A DNA stretch of 64,000 nt from Chloroflexota bacterium (lineage in GTDB: Bacteria; Chloroflexota; UBA11872; VXOZ01), in NCBI GenBank assembly GCA_026710945.1, contig JAPOQA010000014.1, forward strand, positions 62,001-126,000, given 5' to 3'. Positions 9,049 through 18,100 of this stretch are shown here, piece by piece (position 1 is the stretch's first letter; every line of letters starts with the position of its first letter). The position numbers and the translations under genes are program-made. The notes under the pieces were generated by a model that did no database searches, was not told the origin of the DNA, and was given only the letters and a program-made list of their open reading frames with translations.

Positions 9049-9588
9049 CTACCGGTGACAGATCGTGCAGTCTGTCGGCGCGTTATTCTCTCGATGACAC
9101 GCAAGGCAGTCGCCCATATTGAGGGAACGCACCTGCTTCACTCGCTCCATCGATCCGACATCACCGTGACACGTTGCGCATTCGAAGCCTGCTTTGATGT
9201 GCGGCGCGTGAACAAAGCGCACGTGGTCCGGCATGACGTGCACGCGCACCCAATCGATGGGCTGCTGGTTCTCCCAGTATGCTTGCAGTTTTTCGATCTC
9301 GGCAACGTGCAATGGGTTAGTTACCTTCGGATTCTCACCATTGATTACGCGATGGCACATCATGCACTGTTCAATTGCCGGAATTGTAGCCTCCGCGCCG
9401 GTCTCAACGTTGCGGTGACAAAATACACAGTCGATGTCATTTTGCTCAACGTGAACCGTATGCATGAATTCAATCGGCTGCTCTGGCCCGTCCGCAGCCT
9501 GCGTCAGCAATGTAACGCCGCCAATAGTGAGGAGTCCAATAATAACGACGAGGGCGCCTATCGTGATGCGCAACGTACGAGGGTTCAT
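9049..9588 (-). CDS. actA: Alternative complex III pentaheme cytochrome c ActA
   Basis: 179 residues. One N-terminal membrane anchor (about 9-30) is followed by five CxxCH heme motifs: CVFCH, CMMCH, CATCH, CLACH and CTICH, the last at the C-terminus. Additional His residues (HTVHVEQ, HVRFVHAPHIK) can serve as distal ligands. This matches the pentaheme ActA that collects electrons from the Fe-S subunit on the outer face of the membrane. It is the first gene of the operon, with GGAGACC upstream of the ATG and a leader of about 270 bases to the predicted promoter. Confidence 0.9.
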   Translation of the reverse strand: MNPRTLRITIGALVVIIGLLTIGGVTLLTQAADGPEQPIEFMHTVHVEQNDIDCVFCHRNVETGAEATIPAIEQCMMCHRVINGENPKVTNPLHVAEIEKLQAYWENQQPIDWVRVHVMPDHVRFVHAPHIKAGFECATCHGDVGSMERVKQVRSLNMGDCLACHRENNAPTDCTICHR

Positions 9589-9695
9589 GCCCGGTCTCCT
9601 CGGTGACGATGTAAGGCAGCTAGAATCCTATGCCCAATCTCTTTGGGGCAAGAGCACAGGGTAGCTGCTGACAAGCTTGGTTCCGGGGCGGTTAT

Positions 9696-9825
9696 GGACA
9701 CTAAACTCCCTGGCGAGGCGCCAGGGCGGTCAACATTTGGCCGTCTCTGATATGTCCGATCTGTCACGGATTGGTGCTTCCTTGAGGGTTTAGTCTGCGC
9801 CTGAAGCAACGGCACTTTGCTGTCC
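9696..9825 (-). promoter_or_regulatory. Possible structured leader RNA upstream of actA
   Basis: In the minus-strand transcript CTAAACCCTC (9793-9784) can pair with GGGAGTTTAG (9710-9701; one mismatch, one G-U). GGACA (9825-9821) can pair with TGTCC (9700-9696). Inside lies a perfect 8-bp hairpin CCCTGGCG/CGCCAGGG (9708-9726) that shares three bases with the long helix, so the two cannot both form fully. I match it to no known riboswitch class. There is no U-run, so it is not an evident attenuator. Confidence 0.3.
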
Positions 9826-9866
9826 GGTAAAGACACAATATTTCATGCTCGCTCGCGCCTCGATCT

Positions 9867-9895
9867 ATTATACTAATGCCCACCCAAGATGCAAA
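9867..9895 (-). promoter_or_regulatory. Predicted promoter of the complex III operon
   Basis: On the minus strand TTTGCA (9895-9890, four of six to the -35 consensus) is followed by exactly 17 bases and a perfect -10 TATAAT (9872-9867). Transcription would begin near 9860 and give a leader of about 270 bases before actA. Confidence 0.5.
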
Positions 9896-10221
9896 TAATC
9901 CGCCCGGCCTCATTGCAGGACCAGTTCTTTGCATGTGGTTTAGTTACAATAACACGTGCGGCGGTTCCCACTTGCGACCGAAAAAATCTATTCACGTCGC
10001 CAAAAAGCAACGAAAAGTAAGGTAGCATAATTTGGCATAGCCTGACAAATCATGCTCCTCGAAGAAGATCTGACGACGAGAAATAGCCGAAATCGTGGGG
10101 GCTTTGCCCGCCAATGTCGGCGGTAGCTCGGGCTGCCGCGTGTGGCCGCGACACTTGCAAGGGTTCACACACTCGCTCCTGGCCCTGCACCGTTGTAGCA
10201 ACCGAACATGGGAGATACTAA
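9896..10221. other. Divergent intergenic region between complex III and sulfatase genes
   Basis: 326 bases without a convincing gene. The part at 9940-10050 is comparatively A/T-rich. The short minus-strand frame across 9992-10201 has no ribosome site or recognisable composition. A plus-strand promoter for the sulfatase should lie here, but I see no clear -35/-10 pair. GGGAGATACTAA just before 10222 is the sulfatase ribosome site. Confidence 0.5.
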
Positions 10222-11769
10222 ATGTCTAATTCTCGACCAAATCTGTTGCTCATCATGTGCGACCAACTGCGCTTTGATGCACTGCGGGCTGCAGGGAACG
10301 AACTAATCCAGACCCCAAATCTCGATCGCCTCTGCGCCGAAGGTGTGCGATTTGCCTATGGCTACACGGAGTCACCGGTGTGCGTTTCGGCGCGCGCAAT
10401 CTGCATGACCGGCCAACTACCTCACCGCACGGGCATCTTCGATAACGGATATGCGCTGCCGGCCACCTATCCGACACTGATGACCCGACTACGTGCCGCT
10501 GGGTACACCACGCAAGCCGTCGGCAAGATGCATTTCACTCCCGTGCGCGAGCAGCACGGTTTTGATCGCATGTGGCTCAGCGAGGAAGTTCCCCGCAGCG
10601 TGGAGAATGATGAGTTCTTGCAAGATGTGCTTGCAGCCGGGTACAGCCACGTGGAAGAGCCGCACGGCATCAGGCATGAGCTTTACTACGTCCCCCAGAT
10701 TTCACAATTGCCTGAACGCCTCCACACCACGGCCTGGACAGCACAGAAGACTATCGATTTCATCGAAGAACGTACCAATGAAGACGCACCATTCTTCTGC
10801 TGGACATCTTTCATCAAGCCTCATCCTCCGTTCGACCCGCCGTCACCGTGGCACCGGCTCTACCGCAGCACTGACATGCCTCTCCCGGTGCGCAGTGAAC
10901 AAGAGATTTCGTGGCATACCTGGTTTCAGCGGAGCCAAAACCGCAGCAAGTGGATGGATCTCTTTCCGGACGACAACCTACTGCGCACAATGAAGGCGTA
11001 CTACTTCTCATGCGTTTCGTTTATCGATAGCTGGATTGGCGAAATTCTGGCAGCCTTGGAAGCCACCAATCAGCGAGAGAACACGTTGATCATGTTCGTT
11101 GCCGATCACGGTGAGTTTCTCGGTGACCACTACGCATTCGGCAAGCGCAACTACTACGAGCCCGCATGCCACATTCCGTTCATCGTCTCGTGGCCGGGCA
11201 CCCTGCCGGAGGGCGCCGTGCGCGAGCATCTCGTGGGTTTACAGGACGTAACGCCAACTCTCCTGGCCGCTGCGGGTCTGGAAGCGCAGGCGCCCGATCT
11301 CGATGGCATGTCTCTCTTAACCGCGGCCGGTCACGATGGCTTGGTGGGCAGGCCCTATCTCTTTGGGCAGATCAAAGAGAAGGATCTCGGCATGTACTGC
11401 GCGATGAATGATGAATGGAAATACGTCTATTGCGCGCCGGACCGCATGGAGTTGCTTCTCAATTACCGCGACGGCGGCAATGAGCTGATCAATTACGCCA
11501 ATGAACCCAGTCTCACCGGCACAAAACAGGAGCTGAAGGCGGCCCTTATTGCACACTTCCGAGCCGCGCGATACGAGGACCCGCTGGATGGCGACGACTG
11601 GGCGCTCTTCCCGCAACCGACGCACGCCTGGTTGCGCTTGGATGAAATGGAGAATAAAGAGCGCGTAGGTCGCGGCTGGCAATTTGCAAGGTGGACGAAA
11701 AGATACCCCGTAGATGGCCGGCAGCGCCCACAGCGGGAGAACTACCAATTCGTCGACGGGACGGAGTGA
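10222..11769 (+). CDS. Type I sulfatase (alkaline phosphatase superfamily)
   Basis: 515 residues. The N-terminal metal site begins with LLIMCDQLRFD (Asp 14). The formylglycine position is CVSAR (Cys 54 to Arg 58), which departs from the usual C-x-P/A-x-R by having Ser third. A second metal motif is VADHGEFLGDH (about 294-304), and the C-terminal subdomain has GTKQELKAALIAHF. These enzymes cleave sulfate or phosphonate/phosphate esters, after Cys is converted to formylglycine by a separate enzyme that is not in the window. No signal peptide is visible, suggesting a cytoplasmic protein. Its stop overlaps the start of the next gene (ATGA). Substrate unknown; carbohydrate sulfate is the common one in this group. 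Confidence 0.85.
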   Translation: MSNSRPNLLLIMCDQLRFDALRAAGNELIQTPNLDRLCAEGVRFAYGYTESPVCVSARAICMTGQLPHRTGIFDNGYALPATYPTLMTRLRAAGYTTQAVGKMHFTPVREQHGFDRMWLSEEVPRSVENDEFLQDVLAAGYSHVEEPHGIRHELYYVPQISQLPERLHTTAWTAQKTIDFIEERTNEDAPFFCWTSFIKPHPPFDPPSPWHRLYRSTDMPLPVRSEQEISWHTWFQRSQNRSKWMDLFPDDNLLRTMKAYYFSCVSFIDSWIGEILAALEATNQRENTLIMFVADHGEFLGDHYAFGKRNYYEPACHIPFIVSWPGTLPEGAVREHLVGLQDVTPTLLAAAGLEAQAPDLDGMSLLTAAGHDGLVGRPYLFGQIKEKDLGMYCAMNDEWKYVYCAPDRMELLLNYRDGGNELINYANEPSLTGTKQELKAALIAHFRAARYEDPLDGDDWALFPQPTHAWLRLDEMENKERVGRGWQFARWTKRYPVDGRQRPQRENYQFVDGTE

Positions 11770-12131
11770 TGGTAGGTGACATAATTCGCTATCGCGTGCT
11801 GCCCCTCGTCCTTGCCTTCACGCTCGTATTCCTCTTTATTTTCGTGCTCGTGCGCCTGGCGAGTTCCGGTGCGGACGTCGTTGAGGAACGGGAGCGCGCA
11901 ATTGGCCTCGCTCAAGACATCTACGCGCAGAAGAGAGCTGACGGTGTCGACTTTTCCAAAGGACCGTGCCTGTCGGAAGAGCTCATGAATGGATGGGCAG
12001 CGGACATCGTTCACTCGCCGCGCCAGCCGGTGGACGACCTGCCGGAGAATCAGTGCCAGTCATACCGGGCCGGGAAGGCGTTTCGATTAGTCGAATTGGA
12101 TCCGGACGGCAACGTCATTCGCGCTCAATGA
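11769..12131 (+). CDS. Conserved small membrane-anchored protein of unknown function
   Basis: 120 residues starting at an ATG that overlaps the sulfatase stop (ATGA), so it is translationally coupled. A single membrane segment (about 10-32) is followed by an extracytoplasmic-looking domain with two cysteines in GPCLSEELMNGW and DDLPENQC, around an ADIVHSPRQPVD core, and a C-terminal FRLVELDPDGN. The two Cys could form a disulfide or hold a cofactor. I recall similar two-Cys sequences as conserved hypotheticals but cannot name a function. A longer frame starting at 11691 lies inside the sulfatase and has no ribosome site. Confidence 0.65.
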   Translation: MVGDIIRYRVLPLVLAFTLVFLFIFVLVRLASSGADVVEERERAIGLAQDIYAQKRADGVDFSKGPCLSEELMNGWAADIVHSPRQPVDDLPENQCQSYRAGKAFRLVELDPDGNVIRAQ

Positions 12132-12177
12132 AGCGCCAGGCGAGCTGCGTCGGGTACTCAGGGAGGTCCAAAACTAA

Positions 12178-12229
12178 TGCCGCCCGTCAGGATACGTTCG
12201 CGCCCCTAAGACGTATCCTGCAGGCGGCA
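12178..12229. terminator. Large hairpin between convergent genes
   Basis: TGCCGCC (12178-12184) and AGGATACGT (12189-12197) are repeated inverted as ACGTATCCT (12211-12219) and GGCGGCA (12223-12229): 16 paired bases with small internal loops. It lies 46 bases after the preceding plus-strand stop in a convergent gap. There is no U-run on either strand, so termination is inferred from position. Confidence 0.45.
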
Positions 12230-12255
12230 TTCCGGTGTGAGTTGCACTTTGCACA

Positions 12256-12280
12256 CGAAAGCAAGGTGCTCCTGCTTTCG
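12256..12280. terminator. Second hairpin in the same convergent gap
   Basis: A perfect 8-bp inverted repeat, CGAAAGCA (12256-12263) and TGCTTTCG (12273-12280), with a nine-base loop. On the minus strand it follows the isomerase gene by about 65 bases. No clear U-run, so its role as a terminator is a guess. Confidence 0.35.
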
Positions 12281-12345
12281 GCGCACTATATTATGGGGGC
12301 CAGAGCCTAGTAAGTAAAGCCGCAGCTTAGGCTGACCGTACTTTC

Positions 12346-13164
12346 CTAGGCGCTCGCGATGATCGTATCCAGGCTGGTACTAATGTCCAAGAGGCTCTTT
12401 TCGGGAAATACATCGTGTAGCGGAATTTCGGCGGAGAGGTAGCTGTCGTACCCAATTGAGCGTAAGCAGCGGCGGACTGCCGTCCAGTCAACGTCGCCTT
12501 GCAAGAGGGTTACAAATCCGTGACGATTGCCAACGTCGACCTTGAAATCCTTCACGTGTACCTTCTTGATGCGGTCTGCGAGGATCTCGATCCAGTGCTG
12601 CGGGATCGCCCAACCGAGGAAGTTTCCAACATCAAAGTAACAACCCACATACGGGCTGTTCACTTCATCGATCAAGTTTCGCATCTCGACCGGCGAAAGC
12701 AGGAATTTATTCCACACGTTCTCTACGGCTACGTGAATCTGAAGGTCTTCCGCAATCGGCGCAACCTGCTTTAAGCCCTCCAGCGTGCCTTCATATGCGA
12801 TATCGTAGCGCACGTCCACGCTCACGGTGCCCGGCACGACCAGCAGGCTCGTGCCACCGAGAATCTTTACTACTCTCAAGGCTTTGGCGATGTTCTCAAC
12901 GCCTTTTCTAATCTGATCTTCGTCGAGGGTTGTGAGTGGCGCGCTCCGAATCGGTTGCCCTCCCATGAGGCCATGGATTGTGACAGTCTTCTCCGCGTGA
13001 TCGCGCAGCCGCTTGAGATCATCCTCCGAAGACTCCGTGGTGATCGCTCCGTCCATGGTGAGGCTCGGCTCGATGCCTTCAAATCCTGCCGCATGCGCCA
13101 TGCTCATCGCGTCGACAAGAGGAATGTCACTGCCGAAACAGTTGCCGCAGACCGCTTTCTTCAT
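12346..13164 (-). CDS. Sugar phosphate isomerase/epimerase, TIM barrel
   Basis: 272 residues of the xylose-isomerase-like/AP-endonuclease-2 superfamily. Likely divalent-metal ligands are Glu in VAVENVWNK (about 150), Asp in CYFDVGN (about 180), His in KKVHVKDF (about 206) and Glu in SAEIPL (about 246), in the order expected. Members isomerise or epimerise ketoses, inosose or related carbohydrates, or act as hydroxypyruvate-isomerase-like enzymes. The exact substrate is not readable. It is divergent from the following amidohydrolase genes, whose products belong to a similar carbohydrate or aromatic catabolic setting. The start has a GGTGAAAGAGA ribosome site. Confidence 0.8.
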   Translation of the reverse strand: MKKAVCGNCFGSDIPLVDAMSMAHAAGFEGIEPSLTMDGAITTESSEDDLKRLRDHAEKTVTIHGLMGGQPIRSAPLTTLDEDQIRKGVENIAKALRVVKILGGTSLLVVPGTVSVDVRYDIAYEGTLEGLKQVAPIAEDLQIHVAVENVWNKFLLSPVEMRNLIDEVNSPYVGCYFDVGNFLGWAIPQHWIEILADRIKKVHVKDFKVDVGNRHGFVTLLQGDVDWTAVRRCLRSIGYDSYLSAEIPLHDVFPEKSLLDISTSLDTIIASA

Positions 13165-13348
13165 GGCTCTCTTTCACCTTTGCTATGCAACGTCAGTCTT
13201 TGGAAGTACGTGTAAACAACACCGGCTGATGGAAACGGGTGCCTATCGCATGTAAGGCCTGCCATCTAGTATACCGGAACCGGCCGTTCAGAATTCTTGC
13301 GTTGCGGAAAGTGCTCTGGTAGCCTGTCTCCCCAAGAGGAGTACCGCC

Positions 13349-14086
13349 ATGATTATTGATGCACACGTGCACGTCGGCACTTCCACAGCGTACAACTTTG
13401 GCGCGACTGCGGACGATCTGCTCCGGCTTGCGGATGAGAACGGTATCGACAAGCTATTCGTGACCGACTTTACGGCGCTCGTGCACGATATGCGCGAGGG
13501 AAATGACGCTCTGGGCAACGCGATGCGTCAGCATCCGGACAGAATTCTGGGTTACGTCAGCATTCCAACCATGAATTTTGACAATGGCGCGCTCGAAGAA
13601 ATCGACCGCTGCGTGCACGAATACGGCATGCGCGGCATCAAGATCTACTCGTACGCGATGATCCCCCTGGTGCGCCCCTCTGTTTTTCCTGTGCTGGAAC
13701 GAGCGGCCTCGCATCGCATGCCGATCTTGGCGCATTCCACCGGCGAAGAGTGCGAGGTGATGGCCTCGCGCGTGCCGGAAGCAATGCTCATGATGGCGCA
13801 TTCTGGCAATACGGCGCTGGCCAGGGGAGACTGGATGCGCGCGGTGCAGGCTGCGGAGCGAAACCCTTCACTCCTGCTGGAGACCGCAAGTAGCTCGGTA
13901 AATAACGGCTCTCTGGAGTACACGATCGATCGAATTGGCCCGGAGCGCATAATCTTTGGTACGGACATGCCGCTGCTAGAGGTTAGTGTGCAGATGGCCC
14001 GCGTCAGTGGAGCCGAAATCAGCCAAGCCGACAAGGACTTGATATTCGGCGGCAATATGGCGCGTATGCTGGCGCTCAATGCCTAG
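13349..14086 (+). CDS. Amidohydrolase-2 family metal-dependent hydrolase
   Basis: 245 residues, a short TIM-barrel amidohydrolase (PF04909 type). Metal-site residues are present: HVH at 6-8, His 129 (LAHST), His 151 (AHSG) and Asp 206 (GTDMPL). Such enzymes hydrolyse lactones or amides or decarboxylate aromatic acids. AAGAGGAG precedes the ATG. The next gene, 15 bases downstream, is a homologue with a broken active site, so the two may act together. Cytoplasmic by sequence. Confidence 0.8.
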   Translation: MIIDAHVHVGTSTAYNFGATADDLLRLADENGIDKLFVTDFTALVHDMREGNDALGNAMRQHPDRILGYVSIPTMNFDNGALEEIDRCVHEYGMRGIKIYSYAMIPLVRPSVFPVLERAASHRMPILAHSTGEECEVMASRVPEAMLMMAHSGNTALARGDWMRAVQAAERNPSLLLETASSSVNNGSLEYTIDRIGPERIIFGTDMPLLEVSVQMARVSGAEISQADKDLIFGGNMARMLALNA

Positions 14087-14101
14087 CGGTGGAATGGGAC
14101 G

Positions 14102-14863
14102 GTGAAAAAAATGACGGTTTGGGACTTTTCCGGTTTTGTCGGGGCCTGGGGCTACTGGCCCCTCAAGCAGCGCACTGCGGCTGACGTCATCACGCTCATG
14201 GACTCCCACTCCATTGAGCGTGCGGTAGTGGGCTCGACGCGGGCCTTGCAGTCCGATTGGCGTCTTGGGAACGATGAGGTTCTCGCAGCGGCGGCAGCAT
14301 CCAATGGCCGCCTTATTCCTTTTGTTACCGTTGACAGCACTGAGGCCGATACGACCGAACTGATTGGAGAGTATGCTGCCGCCGGCGCAAAGGGAATACG
14401 CTGCTATCCCAGCCATCACCACAATACGCTGCCTGCACAGCTTGAGCCGCTGTGCGCTGCGGCGCAGGCAAATGGACTTGTCGTTACCTTAGTGATGCGC
14501 GCGATCATGGACTGGTCGTTCCCCGTTGCATCCATTGAGTCCTTTGAGCGGCTTTTCTCTCAGTTTCCTGGCGTACAATTCGTGATCCACGGTTTAAATT
14601 ACGGCGAAGAGTCTTGGAACGGTGTTCACCTCTTGAACACGTACGCCAACGTTTGGCTGGAGACGTCATGTTTGCAGGGCCTCGCTGCAATGGCGCAATT
14701 GGTTTCGCAGGCGGACGCAGATCGCGTGCTGCTCGGTATAGGCCTTCCGCTGCAATATCCTGCTTGCGGCATTGCAAAGCTGGAGAAAGCGAAGATTTCC
14801 AACTCCGACAAGGAAGCGATTGCGCATCTCAACGCGAAACGCCTACTCGGCAACTCTGCGTAG
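14102..14863 (+). CDS. Amidohydrolase-2 homologue with degenerate active site
   Basis: 253 residues from GTG (14102), or 250 from the in-frame ATG at 14111. The fold follows the preceding gene (VVGSTRALQ, FVTVDSTEAD, AAGAKGIRCYPS, then FVIHGLNYG). However, the HxH motif is replaced by DFSGF (Ser 10, Phe 12), the first barrel His by Leu/Val, and the catalytic Asp by Gly (LGIGLPL, 214). Only the His in VIHG (163) remains. Metal-dependent catalysis is therefore unlikely. It may be a regulatory or heterodimeric partner, or a sugar/lactone-binding relic. The frame is intact and codon use is similar to its neighbour, so it is not an obvious pseudogene. Confidence 0.75.
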   Translation: MKKMTVWDFSGFVGAWGYWPLKQRTAADVITLMDSHSIERAVVGSTRALQSDWRLGNDEVLAAAAASNGRLIPFVTVDSTEADTTELIGEYAAAGAKGIRCYPSHHHNTLPAQLEPLCAAAQANGLVVTLVMRAIMDWSFPVASIESFERLFSQFPGVQFVIHGLNYGEESWNGVHLLNTYANVWLETSCLQGLAAMAQLVSQADADRVLLGIGLPLQYPACGIAKLEKAKISNSDKEAIAHLNAKRLLGNSA

Positions 14864-15140
14864 GCGCACTTCAGGATGCTGCTATAAGAGGAAATCCCAA
14901 CTGCTCTTCTATTGCCGCAGTATTGCCCACGAAGCTTGAGTCTCGCGGAGGGGCGGGACGTTGCAGCTTGCAGTCTGACTTGACACTTTGCCTGGGTCGA
15001 AACTCGTAGCTTTGAGTCTTGGCGTGTCCGCCACCTGAGCTACACTTACCACCCCTCCGGTGTATCCTTGCTTTGCCAAGCCTTCCGCGCCCAATTCAAG
15101 CAGTACGCCTCGTTGCTTAGATTGTACGCAACTTGGTCGA

Positions 15141-18100
15141 TCATGGCAGCGACAGACTCTTTCCACGTGTGAGCGATTTAATTAGCAGGAAGTTGATTAC
15201 ATCCCGCGCGTATTGCTTGGCAACGCGGGGTGCATTCCAGTCCCGCAATGCATCCGCCAGTCTGGATTCATAGGTTCTTGCGGGAGCGACATAGTGGACG
15301 CGCAACTCCGGCACTGCATCGCGCCACTCGATGATGCCATAGAGCACAACAGGGCCGAGCGGGACTGCCCTTGTGTGGGGGTCGAGTCTGATGAAGCTGA
15401 CAATAGTGTCGTAAATAGGCTTTCCAGTGAAGTCACTCGTCTGCGATATGTTGCCTTTTGACCGCACCAGAGTTCCGGTTGGCGCACGTTTCATCAATGC
15501 TTGGGTGAAGGGAATTGAATGCGGTAGCGATCTACCTGACAGGTACTCGATACTGTTTCCAGGCGCAAGATAGAGATCGGTCCGAGTGTCGCTAAAGTAA
15601 GCAGAAACGGTGAGGCGAATGCGGCTTCCGGTTGGCGGAATTGAAGCTTCTATTGGCAAGTGGAGAATGGCACCGCCACAATTGTCAGCAATGAAGACGA
15701 GCGTCTCGTTCGGCAGCGGACGAATCTCGGTAACAATGCCTACGACTTCCACGCGCTGTGGCGATTGAGGACGGGGAATATCCGTAAGGCATTGCAGAAC
15801 TGTTGGCGTTGGAGTTGCGGTGGGTGGCGGCGTCGGTGTTGCCGTTGGAGCCGGTGTTGGCGTGGGCGAGGGCATCGCCGTGGCGCGTGGCACCGCGGTC
15901 GGTGGTATGGCGGTGGGCGTTGGTGAAGGTGAAGGTGATGGTGATGGTGATGGCGTGAGGACAGGCGTCGGCGATGGCGGCTTGGGGGTAGGCGACGGAA
16001 GCGGCGTGGGGGTCGGACTGGGCTTGGGTAGTGGCGATGGCACCGCTACCGGTGTGGGAGTGGGCGGTGGCGGGACAGCGCCCGGTGACGGTACGTCTAC
16101 ACGCAGGGCTGCCGGAGCGCTCGGAGAGGTAGCCTCGCCAACGACCCGGTGGAGCGATTTCCCACCTGAAGCTGACGGAAAGAGCCCGCGCAGTCCCAAG
16201 TATCCATCGGGATCATATCCATAGGCTACGACATTGATGACGTCGCCTTTATCGCTCAGCAGGGCTACCGTGGCGCCGGAGTTCGCCAACGCCCACGTAC
16301 GGCGAGAGACTCTCCGGTCGTGGACCAAGTTGGGCACGTCAGACGTGTTGCGGTATCCCGCTCCTGAAGCGCGCGCCTCGAAGTCCGGCTGTGTGCCAAA
16401 GTAGGCGGTGAATTGCTGGGCATTCTTCGCGATGACGATGATGTCCCCTGGCGCAAGCTTGGTTCCAGCGGGAAAGCCGTAGGCTACCGCACTGCGGGCC
16501 GTCGCGCTCTGGATCAAAATGCGCACGCGCACGAGATATGCCACTCTGTTGCCTTGGTTCTGGATCTCGATGAACTCATCGCCCTCCGTCCGGGGAATCT
16601 GCCCATCGTAGTAGATCCCCGTTATGCGAAGAGACTGTGGCACAGGCCGCGTTGGTCCTCGTGAGTCCGCGCCTTGCGTAGCTTCTCTTGCACTATTCGC
16701 ATCTGAGCTTGTTCTACGGGCCGGTCTTGGCGTGGGAGTTGGTGTCTCGTTCGACGTTTCTTTGGTGCGTATAGATACGTCCACCCAATCCCCGGTGCCG
16801 TCAGGAATTCGTGCTCTGCCGACGGCATCTTCTGCTATGGCGTAATCGACCTCGATGACAACCTCTCCGTAGCCGTCGAGGAGACGAAGGCTGCCGCTCT
16901 GCGGGAGGGGAAAGACTTCGACTATCTCTTCAACGACTAGGAAGGTCCCAGGATCAACTTGGGTGCCTATTGGGAACAAGTAAGGAGGATCGCTCACGTC
17001 GCTTCCGGTGTCGATGGACCAGCAGGTTAGCTTCACCGGAATAGAGTCAATACTGTATAGCTCTATGTAGCCTGTCGGTTCCAGACTTAGACTGGGAACT
17101 ATCTCATTGAACACGATGTTGCGGCTCTCGTTGCTCGGACACTCAGGAATCGTGGGCGTTGGCGTCGGCGTCGGGGTGTGAGTAGGGGTAGGTGTTGGCG
17201 ATGGCATCGGAGTAGAAGTAGGCATAGGCGTTGGTGAAGGTATGGGTGTTGTCGTAGGTAAAGGTGTAGGTGTCGGAGTTGGCGTGGGTGTAGGTAATGG
17301 CGTGGGCGTAGGCGTAGGCGTAGGCGTGGGAGTCGGCGTTGGCGTTGGCGTAGGCGTGGGAGTGGGCGTGGGTGTAGGCGTAGGCGTTGGTGTGGGTGTT
17401 GGGGTCGGATTCGCTGCGCCTTTGGTCGGCGTGGATACCGTTGCCCAGTCGGACGAGCCGTCCGGAACCCGCGCAAACGCCGCGCCATCTTCGCCGATAG
17501 TATAGTCGGCCTGATCCATTGCTTCGCCATCCGGATCAAGGAGACGGACGGTACCGCTCCTGGGGAACGGGAAGATTGTCTCTTCCTCTCCAATGACCAA
17601 GAAGCCGCCAGGCTCGATGTGCGTACCGTTCGGCAGGAGGTAAACATCGGGACTCGGCTCGCTGCCGGTAGCTACGGACCAACAGGTCAAATCCACGAGA
17701 GCGGAGCCTCGATTATAGAGCTCGGCCCAGCTTGACTGCTCGTTGGGAATACCGGGAAAGACCTCATTGATGACGGCGGAGGGGCTGGGATCGGTGGGGC
17801 ACTCAGGTGGTGTGGGCGTGGGGGATGGCGTCGGCGTAGGAGTAGCAGTAGGCGTCGGCGATGGCGTGGGTGTTGGGGTCGGATTCGCTGCGCCCTTGGT
17901 CGGCGTGGAGACCATTGCCCAGTTCGACGAGCCGTCCGGCACCCGCGCCATCGCCGCGCCGTCTTCAGTGATCTCATAGCCGACCTGGTCTATTACGCTG
18001 TATTCGAAGCTTTCAAGGTCGAACGCGCGGAGTCGGAGGGTTCCGCTCTGCGCAATTGGGCTAAGCGACATACCGTAATCAATGACAAAGTACCCGCCGG

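Noticed and set aside
9585-9836. 83-codon minus-strand frame in the actA leader
   Set aside because: No ribosome site, composition unlike neighbours, and it covers the predicted leader hairpins.
17154-17407. Suspicion of a CRISPR array or non-coding satellite
   Set aside because: Units are six bases long, in frame and code a Thr-Pro linker; there are no 25-40 base repeats with unique spacers.
17242-17505. Gly-Val repeat protein on the plus strand
   Set aside because: It is the reverse reading of the Thr-Pro minisatellite.
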